A DNA stretch of 64,000 nt, from positions 94,827-158,826 of the forward strand of contig OKRB01000078.1 of NCBI GenBank assembly GCA_900290245.1. Reading direction: 5' to 3'. Under the pieces are notes generated by a model. It was not told the DNA's origin, did no database searches, and worked only from the letters and a program-made list of their open reading frames with translations. Shown here piece by piece: positions 1-7,503 of this stretch. A program made the position numbers and the translations under genes. The DNA comes from Candidatus Sulfuritelmatomonas gaucii. Lineage in GTDB: Bacteria; Acidobacteriota; Terriglobia; Terriglobales; Acidobacteriaceae. The stretch's first letter is position 1. Each line of letters begins with the position of its first letter.

Positions 1-1
1 C

Positions 2-2497
2 GCCTTGTATTCGCGAGCCGACTCGTGGCTCGGCTGGGGCGAAGCCCGCGACCCCGACCATGTTTTACGCAGTCTCGGCCACATCTTCAGGGTCTCCATG
101 CGCGGTTTGAAGTTGACCTTCCTGAGCGTTGTGAAGGGAAGTAACCATTCAGACGGGAAGTCCAATCCTCTCTCGATCGCGCGCTCCGCATCGATTCTGT
201 TTTTGGCAATGGCTTTCGCAGCCGGCGGCGCCAAATCGCTGGCGCAAACGCAACCCACTCCCATTGTGAGGCAAGCCCCAATTACGACCCCTAACCCCAC
301 TGCCTCCGTTGCTGCTAACCCCGCAAACTCTGCTAACACCGTTAGCTCCGCCAGCCCCGCCAATCCCCTTGTTCCTCCAGACCAATATCACGACAGCTTC
401 AGGCTCGCCGAAATCGGGCCGCCGCAGTTTGAGATGCACGGCGCAGACCGGACGCACAATTTCAATTTCACGCTGCCGCAAACGCATGTGCCGCGCACTG
501 CGAAGATTCATATGTACTATGCGTTTTCTCCAGCGCTGATCCCGCAGTTAAGCCATCTCAAGCTCATTCTGAATGGAACGCTTTTTGCGACCGTTCAACC
601 GGCGCCCGGAAAGCTTGGGGGCTCTGACAGCAGCGATCAGGAAGGCGAGTTCAATATTCCGCCCGAACTGCTGGTGCACAACAACACGCTCACCATCGAG
701 TTCATCGGCCACTACACGATGAGCTGCGAAGATCCCGGCAGCACGGCTCTTTGGGCCCGCGTTGAGCGCAATACGTATTTCGACATCCGCGGCGATCTGC
801 TGCCAATGGCAGATGATCTCAAGGCCCTGCCGATGCCGTTCGTAGATCCGGCGGTCGCCCAGTCCATCAATCTTCCGGTGGTCTTTCTTACGCAGCCCTC
901 GTACAAAGCGATCCAGGCCGCTGGCATTGTTGCGAGCTACTTTGGTCTTGTCTCGGCGAACCGCGCAATTCGCTTTCCGGTGCACATCGGAGCCATCCCG
1001 CCAGGCGACGTGATTGTCGTCGCCGAGAATCCCGCGAGCCTTCCTGCTACGGTGAACCTCTCCAATCTCGCCGGACCGACAGTGGCCATGCGCACTAATC
1101 CGAATGATCCTTACGGAAAACTTCTGATCGTGACTGGTCCCACCGCCGATGACGTGGTGACGGCTGCGCAGGCAGTCGCGGAGAATAGCGACGTACTCAG
1201 CGGCGCCCAGACGACGATCCAGAATCTAAAGCTGCCGGACAAGCAGGCTCCGGATGCCGCTCCGCGGTGGGCAAGCACCGACCAGAAAATTCCACTGTGG
1301 GATTTTTCGACTACCGACGAGCTCCAGGGCGATGGAACTGCGCCGCTCAATGCCTACTTCCGCATCCCGCCCGACCTTTACTACGAAACCGGCGGACAGA
1401 ACGCCCCGCTGCATCTTGCCTACCGCTACAATTCAGTTCCCATTGGCCCCATCTCCAGCATGCAGGTGCGACTGAACAGTGCGTTCCTCGGGTCTACGCC
1501 GCTCATTCCGGGGCAGGAGGCTTCGCGCAAAACGGAGACCCTCATTCCGGTTCCCATCGCAAACCTTAGGCCGTTCTCGAACACGCTTTCGTTTGATTTC
1601 GCATTCCAACTGCTCAAAAAGCAAAATTGCCAGGATACGACTCCCATCAACATGGAAGGCGCGATCCTGCGCGACTCCTACCTGGATCTGCGGGGTTATC
1701 CTCACTGGGCGGCGTTGCCCAATCTTGAACTCTTTTCAAACGCAGGCTTTCCGTTCACGCGCCTTGCGGATCTGAGCGAGACCACAGTCGTGCTGCCGCT
1801 TGCGCCTACCGGGCAGGAGATTGAGACGTACGTCACGCTGATGGGGCACTTTGGCCGTCAAACCGGTTTTCCGGGATTGCGTGTTACCGTTGCCGGCCCT
1901 GATGCGCTGCGCAATGGCGTCGACACGGACTTCCTGATCATCGGCGCAGGAGACGACCAGCCGGCATTCAACTCGCTCGCCAGCCACCTGCCGTTCACGC
2001 TGAGCAGCGGGCAGGTCCAGGTGCACGATACGCAGGGCTTCTTTGACCGTGCTCTTCACACTGCGTGGTGGAACCTTCAATCGAAACCGCACACCGAATC
2101 GGGCGAGCTTACCGCGGGTGGAACTCCTGACGCGGTGATCGAGGGGATTGAATCACCCTACGATCTGGCCGCAAGCCGCAGCATCGTGGCCATTCACCTG
2201 AAAGACTCGACCACCTTCGAGCCGTTCATGAGCACGTTTCTCGCCGTCGAGCAGGCGAGCGACATCTCCGGCTCGGTGGCCGTTCTTCATGGCGATCAAT
2301 TCCAGTCTTTCCGCATCGGAGCAGCGGTCTATCATGTGGGAGTGTTGCCCTGGTGGACGAAGCTGACGCTTTGGTTCACGCAGGTTCCGTGGCTGGCCGC
2401 GCTTATTGTTGTTTTTCTCGCTTTTCTGCTTGCCGTCTGGATCCGTCAATGGCTGCGCGCCAAGGCCCGCGCGCGCCTGACCACAATGGAAGAGTAA
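2..2497 (+). CDS. bcsAB: Cellulose synthase, BcsA C-terminal end fused in frame to BcsB (partial)
   Basis: BcsB is the periplasmic, membrane-anchored partner of the cellulose synthase BcsA. The frame is open to the left edge of the window. Its first ~40 residues (SRADSW, then LRSLGHIFRVSMRG) match the segment that follows the PilZ domain at the end of E. coli BcsA (ARADTW...LESLLDILKLGFRG). No stop codon separates this tail from the BcsB part, so BcsA cannot end separately here. BcsB begins around residue 43 with a hydrophobic segment (ILFLAMAFAAGGA), a Pro/Ala-rich linker, then paired carbohydrate-binding and flavodoxin-like halves. It ends in a transmembrane helix near residues 795-818 and a basic tail. 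A separate BcsB start (ATG at 98 or GTG at 131) is possible, but neither has a clear Shine-Dalgarno. Fused BcsAB is known in Komagataeibacter. Confidence 0.85.
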   Translation, partial: ALYSRADSWLGWGEARDPDHVLRSLGHIFRVSMRGLKLTFLSVVKGSNHSDGKSNPLSIARSASILFLAMAFAAGGAKSLAQTQPTPIVRQAPITTPNPTASVAANPANSANTVSSASPANPLVPPDQYHDSFRLAEIGPPQFEMHGADRTHNFNFTLPQTHVPRTAKIHMYYAFSPALIPQLSHLKLILNGTLFATVQPAPGKLGGSDSSDQEGEFNIPPELLVHNNTLTIEFIGHYTMSCEDPGSTALWARVERNTYFDIRGDLLPMADDLKALPMPFVDPAVAQSINLPVVFLTQPSYKAIQAAGIVASYFGLVSANRAIRFPVHIGAIPPGDVIVVAENPASLPATVNLSNLAGPTVAMRTNPNDPYGKLLIVTGPTADDVVTAAQAVAENSDVLSGAQTTIQNLKLPDKQAPDAAPRWASTDQKIPLWDFSTTDELQGDGTAPLNAYFRIPPDLYYETGGQNAPLHLAYRYNSVPIGPISSMQVRLNSAFLGSTPLIPGQEASRKTETLIPVPIANLRPFSNTLSFDFAFQLLKKQNCQDTTPINMEGAILRDSYLDLRGYPHWAALPNLELFSNAGFPFTRLADLSETTVVLPLAPTGQEIETYVTLMGHFGRQTGFPGLRVTVAGPDALRNGVDTDFLIIGAGDDQPAFNSLASHLPFTLSSGQVQVHDTQGFFDRALHTAWWNLQSKPHTESGELTAGGTPDAVIEGIESPYDLAASRSIVAIHLKDSTTFEPFMSTFLAVEQASDISGSVAVLHGDQFQSFRIGAAVYHVGVLPWWTKLTLWFTQVPWLAALIVVFLAFLLAVWIRQWLRAKARARLTTMEE

Positions 2498-2942
2498 AGT
2501 CAGTCCAACTCGCTTCAACTCCGTTCATCATTCGTGTCATCGTCACCGGCCGGTGCGTGCCTGGCTGCCGGAACGGAGTCGAAAGCCTGCCATTCCACCG
2601 CGAACGCGCCAACGGTCTTTTCCCTTGACTGGCTACGTCCTTTCACGGTGCCGTACCCTGCCGCGCACACCCAAGTGACTATAACCTCATTGCGCATCAG
2701 TCATGTATCAGCATGACCTTCGCGTAGTACGTTCGTCACAGGGGGCTATCAAAATGGTTCTGGAGCTGTAATCTGCATACGAGATTCCCGTCTATAATTC
2801 CGGATCAGAATTAGTTGGGTAGGTGTGTATCTACCGGCTCAGGTGCTTCGGCAAGGGGCTCGGAAGAGATTGCTGTACTGTAAGCGCGCTCAGTGAAACG
2901 CGGGCGCAAAGTTGCCTTGGCCTCTCGCAAGGAGGAGGAATC
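2498..2942. other. Intergenic region between bcsAB and the DUF4382 lipoprotein gene
   Basis: No gene is supported here. It contains a perfect TATAAT hexamer (2793-2798), a small hairpin (2819-2834, GTAGGT pairing with ATCTAC) and about 110 bases of GC-rich leader ending in a strong Shine-Dalgarno (AAGGAGGAGG) for the gene at 2943. Confidence 0.5.
2793..2798 (+). promoter_or_regulatory. Candidate -10 box for the DUF4382 lipoprotein gene
   Basis: An exact TATAAT lies about 145 bases before the ATG at 2943. No good -35 hexamer sits 16-18 bases upstream, so the promoter is weak or activator-dependent, or the match is chance. Confidence 0.35.
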
Positions 2943-4472
2943 ATGATGCGCAGGACTTTGCCTTATCTTTTCGTTTCCGCCATGATGACGGCCCTGCTGG
3001 CGGGATGCAGCTCCAACATGGTGAACACCACCGCCGTGACGCAATCGGCGGGCACCGTTCCGGTTTCAATCACCATGACTGACGACCCGCCCGCGGGTGT
3101 TTCCGTCCTCTTCTTCCAGGTGAGCCTGACCGATGCCACCCTGACGCCCACAACGGGCTCTCCGGTCTCGCTGCTCAGCAACAACACTCCCGTCCAGATC
3201 GACGTGACACAACTTCAGGCGCTCTCGGCATTCTTGAGCACGGCCAACGTGGCCGCGGGAACGTACAAGAGCTTGAGCCTCACGTTTGCCAATCCGCAAC
3301 TGGTGATCTTCAACCAGTCTGATACGGCGCTGGGCAGCACGTGCGCGGTAGGCACTGTTTGCCAGCTCACTCCGGCGTTCGACAACAATTCCTCCACGCT
3401 GTCGTTTACTTCATCGCCATTCCCGGCCACGGTCAGCGCGAGTTCGCCGCTCGGATTCCTGATCGACTTCCATCTCAATACCGTGATTCAGACCGACCTG
3501 TCGGTAAATCTCAGCGTGACCAACGGCGTCACAATCTCGGAGCTGCCGCCAGCTCCAACTCCTCCGCAGTTCGGCTTTCTCAGAGGCACAGTGGGAATGG
3601 TGACCGCCAGCAGCAATCAGTTCACGCTGCAAACGCCGTGGGGCAGGAGCTTCACCATCAACACCACCAGCAGCACCGCGTTCAATAATTTCCCCGCAAG
3701 CGCATGCAAAACGCCGGGCATCGCCTGCCTGGCACAGGGCCAGATCGTTCAGGTGCAGATCTCCAGCGTAGGGAAGGACGGCACGCTGACGGCCAGCCAG
3801 GTGACCTACGTGCAGGAGGCGACCGCACAGACCGTTGAGGGAACCATCATCAAGATCCTTCCGTACCCGACGCTCGCAGGTGAAGAGATCGTCCAGATGC
3901 TTCTTCATAACAGCCCGATGGCAACGAGCAGCGTTCCCCTGGGCGGAGTGGCACAAGTCACGTTTGCAAGCACTGCAACGTATTCGATCGACAACAAAGG
4001 CTTCACGATTCCATCGGGCCTGAGCTTCAAGGGAACAGCAGATGTGATCGTCGGACAAAATGTAACAGTGACCGTCGTGCCGGGTTCGTTGAGCAATACC
4101 GGCGGAGCGCCTCCTTCCAGCGCCTGGGCGCCGCCGCGCTCGATCGCCTTTACTGCATCGGCCGTCGAGCTTGAGCCGAGCCAGATGACGGGATTAATTA
4201 CTGCTACCGATTCCAGCACAACCAGCTTTACTCTCGGTGTGGGAGGCGGTCCGTTCTTTGCTCCATGGCCCATGCCCGCCGCAATTTCCATGTTCAACGT
4301 GGATACGACAAGCCAGACGACCTACACGGGCTTCAATCCCGACAGCTTCAGCGGAATCGCGAAGGGTGAACTCGTCTCAGTGAATGGATGGCTATTCGCG
4401 TCTCCGACGAGCGGGAAGCCTCCCACCATCGCTGCACAATCGGTGGTACAGCGGCCGGGCTTGTTCTTCTAG
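2943..4472 (+). CDS. DUF4382/DUF5666 domain lipoprotein
   Basis: A 509-residue exported lipoprotein. The ATG at 2943 is chosen because AAGGAGGAGG lies just upstream and because it yields a textbook lipoprotein signal peptide with lipobox LAGC (Cys22). Residues ~38-165 have the look of DUF4382 (SITMTDDPPAGV, then strand-rich sequence ending around LSLTFANPQLVIF). The following part contains a DUF5666-like beta-barrel module (FLRGTVGMVTASSNQFTLQT) and related repeats, rich in Thr, Ser and Val. The function of these domains is unknown; they are common in secreted acidobacterial proteins. It stands alone, convergent with the oxidoreductase gene that follows. Confidence 0.8.
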   Translation: MMRRTLPYLFVSAMMTALLAGCSSNMVNTTAVTQSAGTVPVSITMTDDPPAGVSVLFFQVSLTDATLTPTTGSPVSLLSNNTPVQIDVTQLQALSAFLSTANVAAGTYKSLSLTFANPQLVIFNQSDTALGSTCAVGTVCQLTPAFDNNSSTLSFTSSPFPATVSASSPLGFLIDFHLNTVIQTDLSVNLSVTNGVTISELPPAPTPPQFGFLRGTVGMVTASSNQFTLQTPWGRSFTINTTSSTAFNNFPASACKTPGIACLAQGQIVQVQISSVGKDGTLTASQVTYVQEATAQTVEGTIIKILPYPTLAGEEIVQMLLHNSPMATSSVPLGGVAQVTFASTATYSIDNKGFTIPSGLSFKGTADVIVGQNVTVTVVPGSLSNTGGAPPSSAWAPPRSIAFTASAVELEPSQMTGLITATDSSTTSFTLGVGGGPFFAPWPMPAAISMFNVDTTSQTTYTGFNPDSFSGIAKGELVSVNGWLFASPTSGKPPTIAAQSVVQRPGLFF

Positions 4473-4535
4473 CAAGTGCTGCGAGAAGACTGCGTATGCA
4501 ACCGCCCCGGAGTGGCATGTTTTCATTCCCACCCA

Positions 4536-4554
4536 AAACGCAAAAAGCGCGTTT
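4536..4554. terminator. Weak hairpin between convergent genes
   Basis: AAACGC and GCGTTT form a 6-bp stem with a 7-base loop in the gap between two convergent genes. It overlaps the last bases of the minus-strand gene. There is no proper T-run on either side, so termination here would be inefficient. Confidence 0.3.
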
Positions 4555-5995
4555 AGGATGGGTCACCCAACATGTGCGCGATCGGACACGTTAAGGCGAG
4601 ATGCCAGGGCGCGCGATAGGCGCGTGAGAGCAGCTCGCTGGCTTCGGTGTCGTTGAGGATTTCTTCCTTCGCGACGTCCCAGTGAATCTTGCGGCCGACG
4701 AGCATTGAGATCAGGCCAAGGTGGCCGGGAATCGTGGAATGGTGCCCGGTCTCGACAGGCGCAATGGTCGGCTTGCGCGAGCGCACGCAGTCGAGGAAGT
4801 TGCGGCGATGCTCGGTGGAGACATAGAGCTGGATCTTGCGCTCGGATTCGGGAAGGGAATCCATCTTGGCCCACTCGGGATTGGAGCTGTCGAAGCCGCT
4901 GCGGTCAACCCAGACCCAGCCGTCGGGGCCGATCCATTTGGCGCCCATGGCGATGGCGGGGCTGCCGCCGGCGATGGTCATGTGAACGTCGTTCGGGTAG
5001 CCGGTGACTTCTTTGCGATAGAGGCACTCGATGGTGTATTTAGTCGCGGCGTTCCAGATGGCGTTCGCCGGCGGGAATTCACCAAAGCCTTCCACCTCGG
5101 ACGGACCTGTGGAATCGAAGCCGAGACCCCAGTGCGCGATGTCGCCGTGGTGCCCGATCCAATCCATTAACTGGCCGCCGCCGGTGTTGTAGTTCCAGCG
5201 CCAGTTCTGAAACACGCGTACGTCAATGTATGGCTCCATTTTGGAGGGGCCGATCCAGGTGTCGTAGTCGAGTGTGGGCGGAGGATCGGTGACGGCGAGA
5301 TTCCATGCCGGCGTGCCAGGAACGATGGTTGCGGGGTCAGTGATTTTTTCGGGAAGGGAAGAGAGTCGCGCGACAAACGCGGGCAGCGTGTGCGGAAAGT
5401 CGTGAGGGCCTCCGGGCAGGCCGACCTCAACGTGAGTCACGTTACCGATGAGGCCGTTGCGGACAATCTCCGCGGCCTTGTGGAAGGTGGGCAGGGAACG
5501 CTGCCACGATCCGGTCTGCCAGATCAAGTTGTTCTGCTCGACGGCGCGGACGATGGCTTGTTGCTCGTGGATGGTGCGCGCGAGTGGCTTTTCGCCGTAG
5601 ATGTCTTTTTTGCGGGCGGCGGCTTCTGTGGCGATGATTTCGTGCCAGTGGTCGGGAACGGCGATCATGACGGCGTCGATATCGTCGCGGGCAAGAAGCT
5701 CGCGGTAGTCGTGGTATGAGGCGCAGTCCTTGTTGCCGTATTTGCCGTTGACGGCGTCGAGCGCCATCTGCAGGCGATTCTTGTCGATGTCGCAAGCGGC
5801 CACAACCCTGCAGTCGTCGTAGCCCAGGAAGGCTTTGGTGTTGGTGGGCCCGATCATGCCCCAGCCGAAAATGCCGATGTTGATGCGGTTATTCGCGGAT
5901 ACGCGGGTGGCGCGCAGATGCCGGCTTGAGGCAAGCGCGGCGGCAGCTCCGGCAGTGGCTAAGAAGCGGCGGCGAGAGACGGGCGATAAGATCAT
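4553..5995 (-). CDS. Gfo/Idh/MocA family oxidoreductase, Tat-exported
   Basis: An NAD(P)-dependent sugar-type oxidoreductase of 480 residues, predicted to act in the periplasm. The ATG at 5995 is preferred over longer forms because GGAA lies 5 bases before it and because it gives a twin-arginine signal (SRRRFLATAG) at the N terminus. The Rossmann motif is at ~40-49 (IGIFGWGMIG), the PDHWH motif follows, and the family's EKP motif is at ~135-137. The substrate cannot be told from sequence. Another Tat-exported member of the same family is at 54462-55814. Secreted members of this family often accompany polysaccharide degradation, but no glycoside hydrolase lies nearby. Confidence 0.85.
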   Translation of the reverse strand: MILSPVSRRRFLATAGAAAALASSRHLRATRVSANNRINIGIFGWGMIGPTNTKAFLGYDDCRVVAACDIDKNRLQMALDAVNGKYGNKDCASYHDYRELLARDDIDAVMIAVPDHWHEIIATEAAARKKDIYGEKPLARTIHEQQAIVRAVEQNNLIWQTGSWQRSLPTFHKAAEIVRNGLIGNVTHVEVGLPGGPHDFPHTLPAFVARLSSLPEKITDPATIVPGTPAWNLAVTDPPPTLDYDTWIGPSKMEPYIDVRVFQNWRWNYNTGGGQLMDWIGHHGDIAHWGLGFDSTGPSEVEGFGEFPPANAIWNAATKYTIECLYRKEVTGYPNDVHMTIAGGSPAIAMGAKWIGPDGWVWVDRSGFDSSNPEWAKMDSLPESERKIQLYVSTEHRRNFLDCVRSRKPTIAPVETGHHSTIPGHLGLISMLVGRKIHWDVAKEEILNDTEASELLSRAYRAPWHLALTCPIAHMLGDPS

Positions 5996-6192
5996 GGCGA
6001 TTCCGTTCATTTTCTCAGCGGATTGAATTGCGCGGTCAGCATAGCACAGGGAGTGCGATTCCATCCTCTCGGTCGCCGCGGAGACAGAAAGAATGGGCCA
6101 CAGGCGGTTCACTGTGGCTTCGGCATCGCTGGCGCGCAGCGCAAGATCACGGAGCGCGGCCAAGTGGCGAGTCTAAGGACGAACTGGGACGG

Positions 6193-6750
6193 TCACGCGG
6201 TCTTCGCAATGAGCCGGCGGGCCGCCATCGCCATGGGAAGACGCGTGAACCCTGCGAAGAGCATGCTGACGCCGATGAGAGTCCCGATTGCCCACTCGCT
6301 GCTCGATGGCCAGCTCAGACTGATCATTGCACACAGAATCAGGGAGATGATGCCATCGAAGAAGAGCCAGCCGGAGCCTGACATCTGGCGAATGCGGAAG
6401 GCCAGAATCAGCACTAAAATGCCCTTGGCAAAGAGATAGCCCTCCAGAAGGAGCGTGAGCGATGCGAGGCCTGCGATCGGCCTTACCAGCAGGTAAATTC
6501 CTAGAGCGAGGTAAAGCAGGCCCAGGAGGCCTTCCCAGAAGAGGCCTCCAGGTGAGCGCACATGCCAGGCAAAGGCTAGGTGCGCAACACCGCCGAGAAG
6601 CAACAGCCATGCGATGAGAATGTCCACCGCGATGCCTGCGGCAGGTGGAATGACGATGGCAAGAATGCCGGCGAGGATCAACAGAATACTGAGCACGATG
6701 GCCCAGCCTGCGGATAGTTTCACGATCCCGATCGGGGATGAATCGGCCAT
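6193..6750 (-). CDS. HdeD/DUF308 family membrane protein
   Basis: A 185-residue integral membrane protein with about six hydrophobic helices in three pairs (starting IVLSILLILAGILAIV), the pattern of HdeD/DUF308 proteins. In E. coli HdeD is linked to acid resistance at high cell density. A role in envelope or acid stress here is inference only. GGAGG sits 5 bases before the ATG. It stands alone, divergent from rpsO. Confidence 0.8.
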   Translation of the reverse strand: MADSSPIGIVKLSAGWAIVLSILLILAGILAIVIPPAAGIAVDILIAWLLLLGGVAHLAFAWHVRSPGGLFWEGLLGLLYLALGIYLLVRPIAGLASLTLLLEGYLFAKGILVLILAFRIRQMSGSGWLFFDGIISLILCAMISLSWPSSSEWAIGTLIGVSMLFAGFTRLPMAMAARRLIAKTA

Positions 6751-7044
6751 TTGTTCCTCCAGGTTCGAACCTTCAACTTGCTTGGGGGGTCGGTCCAGAC
6801 AAACACAGCGCCTGACCCGGCTGATTGCCGAGGCCGGTGAATCAGGGCGAGGGCAACACTATACACCGGGAAAGGCTGGTCGCGGACCTTTAATTATTGA
6901 CCGCCCGAGAAGAGAGATTTCCCAGTCGATTCGGCCACGATGGTGACAGGCATCGTCTGTTTTTCCAATGGCGGGTCGTTCATGTTAATCTTCTAGTAGA
7001 CACTGAATAGTGAATCTGAGAGTGAATGAGGAGTAACTGACGCC

Positions 7045-7311
7045 GTGCTGGCGACCGAAAAAAAGACTGACCTGATCAAACGCTTCCGCACCCATGAAAC
7101 TGATACCGGGTCGCCGGAAGTGCAAATCGCGATTCTGAGCGAGCGGATCAGCGACCTGACCGAGCATTTCAAGACACATAAGAAGGATCATGCTTCCCGG
7201 CGTGGTCTGCTCATGCTGGTCAGCAAGCGCCGCCGTCTGCTGGATTACCTGAAGACTCACGACACGGACCGCTATCGCGACGTGATCGCCAAACTCGGTA
7301 TCCGCAAGTAA
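7045..7311 (+). CDS. rpsO: Small ribosomal subunit protein S15
   Basis: Binds 16S rRNA in the platform of the small subunit. The 88-residue product has the normal S15 length and its signature ([19 protein letters not shown], then the [14 protein letters not shown] helix). The start is GTG, with GAGGAG about 10 bases upstream. It is followed after 192 bases by pnp, the conserved rpsO-pnp order in which the two genes are usually co-transcribed and the intergenic RNA is processed. Confidence 0.97.
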   Translation: MLATEKKTDLIKRFRTHETDTGSPEVQIAILSERISDLTEHFKTHKKDHASRRGLLMLVSKRRRLLDYLKTHDTDRYRDVIAKLGIRK

Positions 7312-7346
7312 TCAGAGCCAACATTGAACCGGAAGCACCCAGACCG

Positions 7347-7362
7347 GACCGTGGTCACGGTC
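7347..7362 (+). promoter_or_regulatory. Hairpin in the rpsO-pnp intergenic leader
   Basis: GACCGT and ACGGTC flank GGTC, giving a perfect 6-bp stem with a 4-base loop 36 bases after the rpsO stop codon. In E. coli a stem in the equivalent position is cut by RNase III and mediates PNPase autocontrol. The same role here is inference. No T-run follows, so it is not a terminator. Confidence 0.4.
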
Positions 7363-7503
7363 ATCATTCGAGACGGAATACCGGACCCAAGCAGACCTGG
7401 CGGCGTGAGAGCGCTGCCGAGGGCTTCGAGGAGGTATTCCTTCTGCGCCGGTGGCGACTTCCCCACACAAGTTTCCCAAGCGAAAAAACGAAACGAGGAC
7501 ATT

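Noticed and set aside
2870-2942. GAAA...GGGCGCAAAG resembling part of a c-di-GMP-I riboswitch
   Set aside because: The paired first-half motif and the 3' closing segment of the class are missing, so the fold cannot be built; resemblance is limited to one short block.
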